Shown here piece after piece: positions 14,934 through 24,685 of a stretch of 38,338 bases of DNA. The stretch is from CAZQGE01 sp964592815 (lineage in GTDB: Bacteria; Bacillota; Clostridia; Christensenellales; CAG-917), in assembly GCA_964592815.1 (NCBI GenBank), contig CAZQGE010000008.1, positions 1 to 38,338 of the forward strand. The letters are read 5' to 3'. Under the pieces are notes generated by a model. The model made no database searches. It was not told the origin of the DNA and saw only the letters and a list, made by a program, of their open reading frames with translations. A program made the translations under genes and the position numbers. Position 1 is the first letter of the stretch. Every line of letters starts with the position of its first letter.

Positions 14934-16880
14934 ATGGATAAGCTCGATAGAATGAATGAACTGACCGAAACGCTAAACAGGTACGCAAAACTTTATTATG
15001 AAGAAGACGCGCCTGTGGTTTCTGATGCGGAATATGACAAGTTATATGACGAGCTTAAAGCCTTAGAACAAGAACTGGGCTTTACAATGAAAAATAGTCC
15101 AACACATCGTGTAGGAGGCGCACCACAAAAGAAATTTGAGCAATCAAAACATATTTTGCGACTGTATAGCCTTGATAAATGTCAATCTTTTGAAGAACTT
15201 GCAGAATGGTACAACAAACTTAACAAAACACTTGGTAAGTTTCCAGAGCTGACGTGCGAATATAAGTTTGACGGACTAACGTTGAATTTGCTTTATGAAA
15301 ATGGCACGCTGCAAAAAGCAACGACGCGAGGCGATGGCGTAGTAGGTGAAATTGTAACTGAACAAGTTAAAACAATAAAGAAATTGCCTGAGAATATATC
15401 GTATAAAGGTGTAATTGAAATTCAAGGTGAAGGATTGTTGAGATTGTCGCAACTTGACAGATACAACAAAACCGCACAAGAACCTCTTAAAAACGCGCGT
15501 AATGGCGCAGCAGGTGCAATAAGAAACTTAGACGCAAAGGTTACAGCGGAAAGGGGACTGAGTTTTATGGCGTACAACATTGGCTTCAGTGACCTGAAAT
15601 TTGAAACACAAGTTCAAATGCGTGATTTTTTGAGAAAGGAAGGCTTTGAAACTGCGGGCGACTTTGAATTGATTGACCACACCGAAAAGGCCATATCTTT
15701 TGCTGAAAAAACCGCTGTGGCACGTCCTAATCTTGACTATTTGATAGATGGTATTGTTTTCAAAGTGAACGATACAAATTTACGTGAAATTATCGGATAT
15801 ACAGAAAAATTTCCGAAGTGGGCGATTGCTTACAAGTTTAAGCCAGATGAAATGACAACACTTCTAAAAGACGTAATTTGGCAAGTGTCAAGAAGTGGAA
15901 AGCTAAACCCACTTGCCATTTTAGAGCCTGTTGACATTGGCGGTGTTACTGTGTCAAGAGCGACGCTGAACAACTATGGCGATATTGTTAAGAAAAAAGT
16001 AAAAATTGGTGACAGAGTATTTATTAGACGTTCAAACGACGTTATTCCTGAAATTACTGGTGTCGCTGAAGAAGCTGAAAATGCAAAGAAAATAGAAAAG
16101 CCAAATATATGTCCAGCGTGTGGTGGAGAAATTGAAGAAGTGGGTGCATTTTTGTTTTGCAAAAACCAAGATTGCGCGCCAAAAACTATATCTCAACTTG
16201 ACCACTTCGCGTCAAAAGACGCTATGAATATTGATGGATTTTCTGAAAAGACTGCGGAACAATTTTACAACGAAATCGGAGTGAAGTCGCTTTTTGACAT
16301 TATGAACCTAAGTTATCAAGACATTTTTGGGTTGGAAGGATTTGGCGACAAAAAAACAAGCAATCTAATTTTGGCAATTCAAGCATCAAAAGCAACAACT
16401 TTAGATAGATTTTTGTTTGCATTAGGTATTGAAGGAATAGGAAAAAAGACAGCAAAAGACTTGGTTAAGGTGTTTAGAACGCTTGAAAAGATAAAAAACG
16501 CCTCTATTGAGGAACTTAGCCAAGTTGACGGAATAGGTGAGATTTTGGCGAAAAACATTTTTGATTATTTCAAGGATAATCAAAATATTGAAAATGTCCA
16601 AAAATTGATTGATACGGGAATAACTTTTGAAGAAAACGTTGAAAAAGTAGGTGTTTTTAGCGGTAAAAAAATTGTGCTTACAGGCTCACTCCCAACTCTG
16701 AAAAGAGGAGAAGCAACTAAAATAATTGAGGATAATGGAGGAGAAGTTTCAAACTCTGTATCAAAAAATATTGATTACATTTTGGCTGGAGAGGACGCGG
16801 GAACTAAACTTGAAAAAGCTCAAAAATTAGGGCTTAAAATTATTGATGAAAATCTGTTTTTCGAACTTATCGGGAAATAA
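14934..16880 (+). CDS. ligA: NAD-dependent DNA ligase LigA
   Basis: A 648-residue ligase that seals nicks using NAD. The N-terminal Ia domain has the YY..D...SDAEYD motif. The adenylated lysine is K111 in EYKFDG. The OB domain follows, then a four-cysteine zinc finger (CPAC and CKNQDC), helix-hairpin-helix repeats (GIEGIGKKTAKDL, VDGIGEILAKN) and a C-terminal BRCT domain beginning GVFSGKKIVLTGSLP. It is slightly shorter than the roughly 670 residues common in the family, but all domains are present. It is cotranscribed with pcrA. Confidence 0.96.
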   Translation: MDKLDRMNELTETLNRYAKLYYEEDAPVVSDAEYDKLYDELKALEQELGFTMKNSPTHRVGGAPQKKFEQSKHILRLYSLDKCQSFEELAEWYNKLNKTLGKFPELTCEYKFDGLTLNLLYENGTLQKATTRGDGVVGEIVTEQVKTIKKLPENISYKGVIEIQGEGLLRLSQLDRYNKTAQEPLKNARNGAAGAIRNLDAKVTAERGLSFMAYNIGFSDLKFETQVQMRDFLRKEGFETAGDFELIDHTEKAISFAEKTAVARPNLDYLIDGIVFKVNDTNLREIIGYTEKFPKWAIAYKFKPDEMTTLLKDVIWQVSRSGKLNPLAILEPVDIGGVTVSRATLNNYGDIVKKKVKIGDRVFIRRSNDVIPEITGVAEEAENAKKIEKPNICPACGGEIEEVGAFLFCKNQDCAPKTISQLDHFASKDAMNIDGFSEKTAEQFYNEIGVKSLFDIMNLSYQDIFGLEGFGDKKTSNLILAIQASKATTLDRFLFALGIEGIGKKTAKDLVKVFRTLEKIKNASIEELSQVDGIGEILAKNIFDYFKDNQNIENVQKLIDTGITFEENVEKVGVFSGKKIVLTGSLPTLKRGEATKIIEDNGGEVSNSVSKNIDYILAGEDAGTKLEKAQKLGLKIIDENLFFELIGK

Positions 16881-16900
16881 TTTTTCAAGTAATATACTGC

Positions 16901-16921
16901 TAATATTCAAGCTGAATATTA
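16901..16921 (+). terminator. AT-rich hairpin after ligA (weak terminator or operator)
   Basis: TAATATTCA (16901-16909) and TGAATATTA (16913-16921) form a perfect 9-bp stem with a 3-nt loop, followed by CAATTTTATTGT. Outer bases AAGTA and TACTT can extend it. The stem is AT-rich, so termination would be weak. Confidence 0.4.
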
Positions 16922-16938
16922 CAATTTTATTGTACTAC

Positions 16939-16967
16939 TTGCATATATTGCTCAATTTTGGTATAAT
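16939..16967 (+). promoter_or_regulatory. Promoter of the yicC-rpe operon
   Basis: TTGCAT at 16939-16944 and TATAAT at 16962-16967 are 17 bp apart, with a predicted start near 16974. All genes from yicC to rpe are joined by overlaps or gaps under 10 bases, so this may drive about 10 kb. Confidence 0.65.
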
Positions 16968-16997
16968 ATCTAAAAATTATTAGGCGGATAAACCAAT

Positions 16998-17873
16998 ATG
17001 TATAGTATGACAGGATATGGCAAAGGTGTTTCCGATGTTGACGGCAATACGTTGACAATAGAAATAAAATCAGTTAATCATAGATTTTTAGATTTGTGCT
17101 TGAAAATGCCAAAGAGCTTTCTGTTTTTGGAAGACTCAATCAAAAAGGCAATAGGAGCAAAAATTCAAAGAGGGCATCTTGATATTTTTGTTACTTATGA
17201 ACAAAAATCTGTAAATTTTGGTTCGTTTTCTGCCGACGTTGAGCTTGCAAAAAATTATATTGCTATGGCAGATAAACTTGCAAAAGAAACTGGGCTTGAA
17301 AACGATTTGACTTTATCATCTGTGTTAAAAGTCCAAGATATGGTTTTGAGAAGTACTGTTGACGTTGACGAAAAGTTGCTTGCGGAAAAGACGTTGGAAG
17401 CGTTGAACATTGCTCTTGATGGTTTACTCCAAATGCGATGCGTTGAAGGTCAATCACTAAAAAACGATATTTTGTTAAAACTGAACATAATTGAAGAAAA
17501 ACATTCTGAAATATGCGATTATGCGCCGTTTGTAGTTGACGATTATCGCAACAAACTTTACTCACGCATAAAAGATGCTATTGGCGCGGATATGTGTGAC
17601 AATGAAAGACTTGCAACAGAGGTTGCTTTGTATGCTGACCATTGCGCCATTGATGAAGAGACTACAAGGCTTAAAGCACATATTGAAAATATGAAAAATC
17701 TTTTGGATATGGACGAACCTGTTGGCAGAAAACTTGACTTTTTGGTTCAGGAACTCAACCGAGAGACAAACACAATCGGCTCAAAAGCTAATGACTTAAG
17801 AATTACTAATAATGCTTTAGCAATAAAAAATGAAATCGAAAAAATTAGGGAGCAAGCACAAAACATCGAATAA
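16998..17873 (+). CDS. yicC: YicC family endoribonuclease (YloC)
   Basis: A 291-residue protein of the YicC/YloC family, now regarded as endoribonucleases that act in RNA turnover. It begins MYSMTGYGKG, the family signature, and includes SVNHRFLDL and the C-terminal GRKLDFLVQELNRETNTIGSKA. It leads the operon, as yloC does in Bacillus subtilis. In Bacillus the next gene is remA, which is missing here; gmk follows directly. A weak AGGCGG site precedes the ATG. Confidence 0.93.
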   Translation: MYSMTGYGKGVSDVDGNTLTIEIKSVNHRFLDLCLKMPKSFLFLEDSIKKAIGAKIQRGHLDIFVTYEQKSVNFGSFSADVELAKNYIAMADKLAKETGLENDLTLSSVLKVQDMVLRSTVDVDEKLLAEKTLEALNIALDGLLQMRCVEGQSLKNDILLKLNIIEEKHSEICDYAPFVVDDYRNKLYSRIKDAIGADMCDNERLATEVALYADHCAIDEETTRLKAHIENMKNLLDMDEPVGRKLDFLVQELNRETNTIGSKANDLRITNNALAIKNEIEKIREQAQNIE

Positions 17874-17874
17874 T

Positions 17875-18489
17875 ATGGAAAAACAAGGACTTTTAATTGT
17901 AATATCGGGTTTTAGTGGCGTTGGAAAGGGCACGGTTATTCAACTTGTGCTTGACGCTCTACCAAATGTCAAATTTTCGATATCGTGTACGTCGAGAAAA
18001 CCAAGAAACGGTGAGGAAAACGGAGTAAATTATTTTTTCTTAAGTGAAGAAGAATTTGAACAGAAAATAAAAGAAGACGCCTTCATTGAATATACAAAAA
18101 CGTTTACCAACTATTACGGAACATTGAAAAGTGAAATTGACAAACCTTTGCAAGCTGGTGTAGATATATTGTTGGAGCTAAATGTTGTAGGCGCAAAAAA
18201 TATAAAGAACATATATCCCGACTGTGTCACGGTTTTTGTTACTCCACCATCTATCGACGCTCTTAAAGCACGCTTGATTGGCAGAGGCTCTGAAACACCA
18301 GAAAGCCTTGAACGTAGACTAAAAGAAATTGAAACTGAAAGTAAAGACATAGACAAATATGACTATGTGGTTGTCAATAACATTGCAAAAGTGTGTGCGG
18401 ATGAAATTATTGCAATCATTCAAAGTGAACACTTGAAGTCAGAAAGAAACAGAAACAAAAATGTATTTGAAAATAAATCGGAGGATTGA
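17875..18489 (+). CDS. gmk: Guanylate kinase
   Basis: A 204-residue guanylate kinase that phosphorylates GMP to GDP. The P-loop is FSGVGKGTV at about residues 14-22, followed by SCTSRKPRNGEENGVNYFF for GMP binding. The usual proline before the P-loop serine (GPSG) is replaced by phenylalanine (GFSG), a mild oddity. The start at 17875 gives the standard MEKQGLLIVISG. An ATG at 17830 inside yicC would add 15 atypical residues. There is no ribosome binding site close to the start, so translation is probably coupled to yicC, whose stop codon lies one base upstream of the ATG. Confidence 0.94.
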   Translation: MEKQGLLIVISGFSGVGKGTVIQLVLDALPNVKFSISCTSRKPRNGEENGVNYFFLSEEEFEQKIKEDAFIEYTKTFTNYYGTLKSEIDKPLQAGVDILLELNVVGAKNIKNIYPDCVTVFVTPPSIDALKARLIGRGSETPESLERRLKEIETESKDIDKYDYVVVNNIAKVCADEIIAIIQSEHLKSERNRNKNVFENKSED

Positions 18490-18495
18490 CCTATT

Positions 18496-18690
18496 ATGAT
18501 GATAGACCCACCAGTAGACAAACTTATCAAAAAAGCTGAATGCAATTATGCGCTTACTTGCGCAGTTGCAAAGCGTACCAGAGAATTGGTTACAAGCGAT
18601 ACAAATTATCTTCAACAATATTCTGACAAGCCAATTACAAGAGCTTGCAAGGATATTTATGAAGGAAAAGTAAAAATTGTAAGAGAGTAA
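18496..18690 (+). CDS. rpoZ: RNA polymerase omega subunit
   Basis: A 64-residue omega subunit, which helps assemble RNA polymerase. The family pattern is seen in MIDPPVDKLIKKAECNYAL, AVAKRTREL, and KPITRACKDIYEGKVKI. Its place between gmk and coaBC is the conserved order. GGAGG lies 11 bases before the first ATG and 14 before the second, so either of the two adjacent ATG codons may be used. Confidence 0.9.
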   Translation: MMIDPPVDKLIKKAECNYALTCAVAKRTRELVTSDTNYLQQYSDKPITRACKDIYEGKVKIVRE

Positions 18691-18692
18691 TT

Positions 18693-19874
18693 ATGTTAGA
18701 CGGAAAAAACGTAGTTTTGGGTGTTACGGGCAGTATATCTGCCTACAAAGCGTGTGAACTTTGCTCTTTGCTTGTTAAAAGCGGAGCAAATGTTGACGTG
18801 ATTATGACGAAAAATGCGACAGAATTTGTTGTGCCATTGACATTTGAGACCTTGACAAACAACAAGGTCAATATTGATATGTTCGACAGAGTTTTTACAA
18901 GAAACGTTACGCACGTTTCGCTTGCAAAAAAAGCCGATATTTTTGTTGTTTGCCCAGCTACGGCCAATGTCATTGCTAAGTTTGCAACGGGAATTGCGGA
19001 TGATATGTTGTCGTCAACATATATTGCTTGCAAAGCTCCAAAGCTGATTTGCCCCGCAATGAACGTAAATATGTACGAAAACGTTGCAAACGTTGAAAAT
19101 ATGAAAATTTTGAGTGAACGTGGCGTAATGTTTGTTGAACCGATAGAAGGAAGACTTGCTTGCGGCGACGTAGCAAAAGGAAAACTTGCAGACGTTAGTT
19201 TTATTTTTGAAACTATCGTCAATATTCTCAATAAAAAAAAAGATTATCTAACTAAGCGTGTATTGATTACGGCTGGCGCAACCGAAGAAAACATTGACGG
19301 TGTGCGTGTGATTACAAACCATTCAAGTGGTAAGATGGGTGTGGCAATCGCTGAAAAGGCTATCGAACGAGGCGCAGAAGTTACGTTGATTTTTGGAAAT
19401 GTAAAAGTAGAATTGCCAAAAAACTTAAAAAAAGCAATAAGCGTAAAGTCAACTATCGATATGTTGAATGCCGTAGAAAGTGAAGTCGCAAATGCAGATG
19501 TCATTATTATGGCTGCAGCTCCGTCCGATTATCGTCCAAAAGAAACGTACAAAAACAAAATTAAGGCACAAGAACTTACGCTTAATTTTGAAAAGAACCC
19601 CGATATTGCAGCGACAATAGGAAAAATTAAAGGCGATAAAAAACTTGTTATATTCTCAGCAGAAACGCAAGATTTGATTGAGAACGCAACAAAAAAACTT
19701 ATTGCAAAAAATGCAGATTTGGTTGTGGCAAATGACGTAACAAGAGAAGGCGCAGGTTTTTACGTTGACACAAACATAGCAACACTCATTGACAAAAATG
19801 GCAAAAAGACTGAATGCCCATTGATGAAAAAGTCTGAACTTGCAGATATAATTTTAGACAAGGTTTTAGAGTAA
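18693..19874 (+). CDS. coaBC: Bifunctional CoaBC: phosphopantothenoylcysteine synthetase and decarboxylase
   Basis: A 393-residue enzyme of coenzyme A synthesis. The N-terminal CoaC flavoprotein half shows GVTGSISAYKACEL, the active-site histidine in NVTHVSLAKKAD, PAMN and the cysteine flap GRLACGDVAKGK. The CoaB half starts near KRVLITAGATEENID and includes VRVITNHSSGKMG. Two bases separate it from rpoZ and none from priA. Confidence 0.95.
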   Translation: MLDGKNVVLGVTGSISAYKACELCSLLVKSGANVDVIMTKNATEFVVPLTFETLTNNKVNIDMFDRVFTRNVTHVSLAKKADIFVVCPATANVIAKFATGIADDMLSSTYIACKAPKLICPAMNVNMYENVANVENMKILSERGVMFVEPIEGRLACGDVAKGKLADVSFIFETIVNILNKKKDYLTKRVLITAGATEENIDGVRVITNHSSGKMGVAIAEKAIERGAEVTLIFGNVKVELPKNLKKAISVKSTIDMLNAVESEVANADVIIMAAAPSDYRPKETYKNKIKAQELTLNFEKNPDIAATIGKIKGDKKLVIFSAETQDLIENATKKLIAKNADLVVANDVTREGAGFYVDTNIATLIDKNGKKTECPLMKKSELADIILDKVLE

Positions 19875-22052
19875 ATGATTTTAGAGGTTATCGTCGATAT
19901 TTCAAACTCAGAAGTTGACAGAACTTTTGATTATTTAGGCGATAATATGCCGCTTGGAAGCAGAGTAGCAGTTGAATTTGGCAAAAAACGTCTGATAGGT
20001 TTTGTTATCGGAAAAAAAGAAAAATCTGATTTTTCAAATTTGAAAAAGGCAGATTTTTTAGATTTGCCTATTTTGCCAGAACAACTTGAACTTATGGAAT
20101 ATATGCGCAAGGTTTATAATTTGCGTTACATTGACGTTTTAAGGTTGTTTGTTCCTGCAAAACTTAGAGATGAAAAAAAACCTGAAAGTACAAGAATATT
20201 TTTGACGGTTACAAAAAAACTGTCTTTTGAAGAAATAAAATCTTCAATTTCCAAAAATGCAAAAAAACAAAATGAAATTATAGATTATCTTTGGGAAAAT
20301 AATGGTGAATTTCTTACCGTTTTGTCTGAAAAATTTGGTGTTTCTGCAATAAAAACATTACGTGAAAAAAAAATTTTGGACGAAGAAGATATACATACTA
20401 GAAGTACGCCTTTGAACGCGTTAAAAAAAGAAATTAAACACGTAACGCTTACCGAAAAACAATATGATGCAGTAAAAACATTGACTGAAAACAGCGGTGT
20501 ATTCTTGTTGCACGGCGTTACTGGTTCGGGCAAAACAGAGGTTTACGAAAGTGTAATTGAAAATTTGTTAAAAAAAAATAAGACTGCAATTATGCTTGTT
20601 CCTGAAATTTCGCTTACCCCTCAAATGTTAGGGTTGTTCCGCGCTAGATTTGGAGATAGCGTCGCAATTTTACATAGCGGATTAAATGCTTCCGAACGTT
20701 ATGACGAGTGGAAAAGACTGCGTGAAGGAGAGGCAAAAATTGCAATAGGAGCAAGGTCTGCCGTATTTGCGCCACTTCAAAATTTAGGAGCAATTTTTAT
20801 TGACGAAGAACACGATTCAAGTTATATAAGTGAATCTAATCCACGCTATGATACAAAAGAAATAGCAAAATTCAGAACTAAAATGTCGGGGGCAACGCTT
20901 GTTCTTGGTTCGGCTACACCCGATATGGAAACATATTTGAAGGCAACACAAGGCGAATATAATTTGATTGAATTGCCTGATAGAATTTCCGTGCATAAAT
21001 TGCCTGAAATGGAAATTATTGATATGACGGCAGAATTCCGTCAAGGGAATCGTTCATTGTTTTCTAAGACGCTGCAAGAGGCAATAAAAGATACGCTTGA
21101 CCGCAAAGAACAAGTTATGTTGTTCCTAAACAGACGAGGTTTTGCATCGTTTATAAGATGCAATGAATGCGGGTATATTCCAAAATGCACTGACTGTGAT
21201 TTGTCGCTTACATACCACAAAGCAACTAACGAACTCAAATGTCACTACTGTGGAAGACGTTATCACGCACTCACAAAGTGCCCAAACTGCGGAAGCGAAA
21301 ACATAAAACACGGCAGAGTGGGGACGGAAAAAGTTGTTGAAGAATTGAAAAAAAATTTTGGTGAAAATATCAAGGTTCTGAGAATGGACAACGACACCAT
21401 AAATGGAAAGGACAGTTATTTCAGAATTATCGACAACTTTGCAAAGCGCAAGGCGGATATACTTGTTGGCACACAAATGATTGCAAAAGGGCACGACTTT
21501 TCAAACGTCACTTTGGTTGGAATTTTGGAAGCTGACGCTGCGCTTTATTTTTCAGATTATCGTTCTTCAGAGCGTACGTTTCAACTTATTACGCAAGTTG
21601 CTGGCAGGGCAGGTCGAGCTGAAAAAAAAGGCAGAGTAATTTTGCAAACTTATGCGCCTCGGCACTATGTTTTTAGATATGGACAATCTTATGACTACGT
21701 TGGATTTTGGAAAAAGGAAATCAATACAAGAATGGTAACAAAATTTCCGCCATTCACAAAAATTGTTCGTGTTTTGACAACTTCAGATGAGGAACAAGTA
21801 TCGGTTGACGTAACAAGGTCGATATACAAGGAAATTCAGCTTTTGCAAAATGAATTCGGAAAATTTGTATATATAGGCGCGTCAAAATCGCCAGTTACGC
21901 GAATAAACGGGCAAATTAGGTATCAAATTCTTTTAAGAATTTTACCAGACGTTTTTGATAGCGTTATAAATAGGATATATGCTATTGTAGATAAAAATAA
22001 AAATAAAAAAGGGAGTGTCTTTGTGGAGATAAATCCTCAAAGTTTGATATAG
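19875..22052 (+). CDS. priA: Primosomal protein N' (PriA helicase)
   Basis: A 725-residue replication-restart helicase. It has an N-terminal 3'-OH-binding domain, Walker A GVTGSGKTEVY, Walker B IDEEHDSSY, and GSATPD. The zinc-binding module holds eight cysteines (CNECG, CTDC, CHYCG, CPNCG), and motif VI is QVAGRAGRAEKKG. It starts directly after the coaBC stop. The length is somewhat short of Bacillus PriA, but no domain is missing. Confidence 0.95.
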   Translation: MILEVIVDISNSEVDRTFDYLGDNMPLGSRVAVEFGKKRLIGFVIGKKEKSDFSNLKKADFLDLPILPEQLELMEYMRKVYNLRYIDVLRLFVPAKLRDEKKPESTRIFLTVTKKLSFEEIKSSISKNAKKQNEIIDYLWENNGEFLTVLSEKFGVSAIKTLREKKILDEEDIHTRSTPLNALKKEIKHVTLTEKQYDAVKTLTENSGVFLLHGVTGSGKTEVYESVIENLLKKNKTAIMLVPEISLTPQMLGLFRARFGDSVAILHSGLNASERYDEWKRLREGEAKIAIGARSAVFAPLQNLGAIFIDEEHDSSYISESNPRYDTKEIAKFRTKMSGATLVLGSATPDMETYLKATQGEYNLIELPDRISVHKLPEMEIIDMTAEFRQGNRSLFSKTLQEAIKDTLDRKEQVMLFLNRRGFASFIRCNECGYIPKCTDCDLSLTYHKATNELKCHYCGRRYHALTKCPNCGSENIKHGRVGTEKVVEELKKNFGENIKVLRMDNDTINGKDSYFRIIDNFAKRKADILVGTQMIAKGHDFSNVTLVGILEADAALYFSDYRSSERTFQLITQVAGRAGRAEKKGRVILQTYAPRHYVFRYGQSYDYVGFWKKEINTRMVTKFPPFTKIVRVLTTSDEEQVSVDVTRSIYKEIQLLQNEFGKFVYIGASKSPVTRINGQIRYQILLRILPDVFDSVINRIYAIVDKNKNKKGSVFVEINPQSLI

Positions 22053-22054
22053 TT

Positions 22055-22510
22055 ATGGCAAAAAGAATTATTGTAACCGTACCCGATGACATTTTGACAA
22101 AACGTTGTCGTGAAGTTGACGTTTTTGACAATCGTTTATGCAACTTGTTGGACGATATGAAAGAAACGCTAGAATATGCAAATGGCGCAGGTCTTGCCGC
22201 GCCACAAGTTGCAATTTTGAAAAGAGTTGCCATTGTTATGACAGAAGATGGTTATTTTGAACTTATCAACCCAAAAATAGTATCTCAATCTGGCGAACAA
22301 ACGGGTGTTGAAGGTTGTTTATCTGTTCCTAATAAGTACGGGACAGTAACAAGAGCAAACAAAATTACCGTAAAAGCTGCTGACAGGTTTGGAAAAGAAC
22401 ATAAATACAAGGTTGCCGGTTTTACAGCTAGGGCATTTTTGCACGAAATTGACCATCTTGACGGCATAATTTACACATCGAAATGTGAAAATTTGGAAAA
22501 TGAGGAATAA
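22055..22510 (+). CDS. def: Peptide deformylase
   Basis: A 151-residue metalloenzyme that removes the formyl group from nascent peptides. All three motifs are present: GAGLAAPQV, EGCLSVP with the metal-binding cysteine, and HEIDH with two histidine ligands. It is paired with fmt, whose start overlaps its stop by one base. Confidence 0.95.
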   Translation: MAKRIIVTVPDDILTKRCREVDVFDNRLCNLLDDMKETLEYANGAGLAAPQVAILKRVAIVMTEDGYFELINPKIVSQSGEQTGVEGCLSVPNKYGTVTRANKITVKAADRFGKEHKYKVAGFTARAFLHEIDHLDGIIYTSKCENLENEE

Positions 22511-23436
22511 TGAAAATAATTTTTATGGGTACTCCCGATTTTTCGGCTAACGTACTTGAAATTTTGAATTCTAAAATTGAAGTTTCGGCTGTTGTTACTG
22601 GCGTTGATAAGCAAGTAGGCAGGGGCTTTAATATTAAACCGTGTCCTCTTAAAGTTAAGGCGACAGAACTTAATATACCCGTTTTGCAATTTGAGAAGGT
22701 TTCAAAATATGGAATTGAGACGATAAAAGCTCTTGAACCCGACCTCGTTATCACTTGCGCATTCGGGCAAATTTTGTCAGATGAATTTTTGAAAATTCCG
22801 AAATATGGTGTTCTTAACGTTCACGCCTCATTACTCCCAAAATATCGTGGTTCGTCACCAATTCAATGGTCAATTTTGAATGGTGAAAAATACACTGGTA
22901 TAACCATTATGCGAACTGTCAAAGAAATTGACGCAGGTGATGTTTTACTTCAAAAAACAATAGAAATTTGTAAAACTGAAACCGCAGGCGAACTTTTCGA
23001 CAGGTTATCAATTTTAGGCGGTCAAACTATTGTTGAAGCTGTAAAAATGATTGAAAACGGAAGTTATAATTTTGTGGCGCAAGACCACAGCAAGGCGACA
23101 CATTGTTCAATGATAAAAAAGACGGACGGGCTTATAGATTTCTCTAAAACCGCTTTTGAACTTGACTGTTTTGTGCGAGGAATGACTCCATGGCCGTCAG
23201 CATTTTGCGACTACAAAGGCAAAATGCTTAAAATTTTTGAACTTAATAAAGTGTCTGAAAGCATTGGAACTTATTCGCCAGGCGAAATTATTTCTTGCGA
23301 CCAAAAAACAGGAATTAAAGTTCAATGCGGAGATGGAATTATTGAAATTTTAAGTTTGCAACTAGAAGGCTCAAAAAGAATGTCTGCACAAGATTTTACA
23401 AAAGGACGTTCTTTGGAAATAGGATATATTTTATGA
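22510..23436 (+). CDS. fmt: Methionyl-tRNA formyltransferase
   Basis: A 308-residue enzyme that formylates initiator Met-tRNA. It begins MKIIFMGTPDFS and has the formyl-tetrahydrofolate site HASLLPKYRGSSPIQWSI, followed by GITIMRTVKEIDAGD. The C-terminal OB-like domain runs from about residue 205. It overlaps def by 1 base and rsmB by 4. Confidence 0.95.
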   Translation: MKIIFMGTPDFSANVLEILNSKIEVSAVVTGVDKQVGRGFNIKPCPLKVKATELNIPVLQFEKVSKYGIETIKALEPDLVITCAFGQILSDEFLKIPKYGVLNVHASLLPKYRGSSPIQWSILNGEKYTGITIMRTVKEIDAGDVLLQKTIEICKTETAGELFDRLSILGGQTIVEAVKMIENGSYNFVAQDHSKATHCSMIKKTDGLIDFSKTAFELDCFVRGMTPWPSAFCDYKGKMLKIFELNKVSESIGTYSPGEIISCDQKTGIKVQCGDGIIEILSLQLEGSKRMSAQDFTKGRSLEIGYIL

Positions 23437-24683
23437 AAAATCATATTAACGACGCAGTAAAAATATTAAGCAAAATTTTTGCAGATGGTACGTACAGCAA
23501 CATTGCATTGAACGAAAACGACGTAAGTGATATGACGTTTAAGTTGGTTTACGGCGTTTTGGAAAATAATATAAAAATTGATTACATTCTCAAACAGTTG
23601 ATTGATAAAAAGCCTCAAAACTATGTTTTGAATTTGCTTAAAGTTGGTGTGTGCGCATTGCTTATTATAAACAACGTGCCACCGTATGCTATCGTAAGTG
23701 AAACTGTTGAAGTAGCAAAAATGAATGGAAAAATCGGCGCAGGCGGTTTTATAAATGCAGTTATGAAAAAAGTTTCAAACACAGAATATAAATTGCCAAC
23801 TGCTGACGATAACAATTACTTAGAAATAAACTTCTCAAAACCGCAATGGTTTATTAACAAATTATTATCCGAATATGGCAAAGCTAGAACAATGGAAGTC
23901 CTATCTGAGCCGTCTTATGAACTTGAACACATACGTGTGAACACCAAACTTACAACAATTGATAAGGTGAAAAGCAAGTTGGATAAATCTGGCGTAAGAT
24001 ACACAGAAAGCAAGTGCGGTGGTATGAACGTTAGGCTTGATAAAACTGTCAAGAATTTGTTTAGAAATGGATTTTTAACTGTTCAATCGCCGTCATCAAT
24101 GCTTGCTGTTCAAGCCTTAAACCCACAAGGAAAATGCAAAGTTTTAGATTTATGTTCTGCACCTGGCGGGAAAGCAGTATTTATTTCCGAAATGTGTCCT
24201 GACGCTAAAATATTAGCTTGTGACATTCACCCACACAGAATTGAACTTATAGAAAAGTATGCAAAACGTATGCGCGCATGCAACATATCAACAACAATTT
24301 CTGACGCCACAAAATTTAAGACAGAATATGAAAACGGCTTTGATTACGTTTTGGTTGACGCGCCTTGCAGTTGCCTTGGCACATATAAAAAACACCCTGA
24401 CGTATTTTTAACAAGGCAAGAAAGTGATATAGAAAAACTTTCAAAAACGCAAAAAGAAATTATTGACAATGCTGTTAGATACGTAAAAAAAGGCGGAACG
24501 CTAGTTTACTCTACTTGCACACTTTTTAAGGAAGAAAATTCTGAAATTAGAGATTATATTTTGTCAAAAGGTAGTTTCAAACTTGATAAAATGAACATTT
24601 GTTTTTCAAACAATGGAGAGCTTCAACTTTTACCGCACAAAGAATATGACGGTTTCTATATTGTAAAATTTGTAAGGGAATAA
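23433..24683 (+). CDS. rsmB: 16S rRNA (cytosine-967-C5) methyltransferase RsmB
   Basis: A 416-residue methyltransferase. It carries an N-terminal NusB-like RNA-binding domain (about 1-130) and a SAM-binding Rossmann domain with DLCSAPGGKA. The catalytic motifs are DAPCSCLG (motif IV, where glycine is more usual than the second cysteine) and YSTCTLFKEEN (motif VI, the nucleophilic cysteine). It overlaps fmt by four bases (ATGA), which implies coupled translation. Confidence 0.93.
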   Translation: MKNHINDAVKILSKIFADGTYSNIALNENDVSDMTFKLVYGVLENNIKIDYILKQLIDKKPQNYVLNLLKVGVCALLIINNVPPYAIVSETVEVAKMNGKIGAGGFINAVMKKVSNTEYKLPTADDNNYLEINFSKPQWFINKLLSEYGKARTMEVLSEPSYELEHIRVNTKLTTIDKVKSKLDKSGVRYTESKCGGMNVRLDKTVKNLFRNGFLTVQSPSSMLAVQALNPQGKCKVLDLCSAPGGKAVFISEMCPDAKILACDIHPHRIELIEKYAKRMRACNISTTISDATKFKTEYENGFDYVLVDAPCSCLGTYKKHPDVFLTRQESDIEKLSKTQKEIIDNAVRYVKKGGTLVYSTCTLFKEENSEIRDYILSKGSFKLDKMNICFSNNGELQLLPHKEYDGFYIVKFVRE

Positions 24684-24685
24684 TT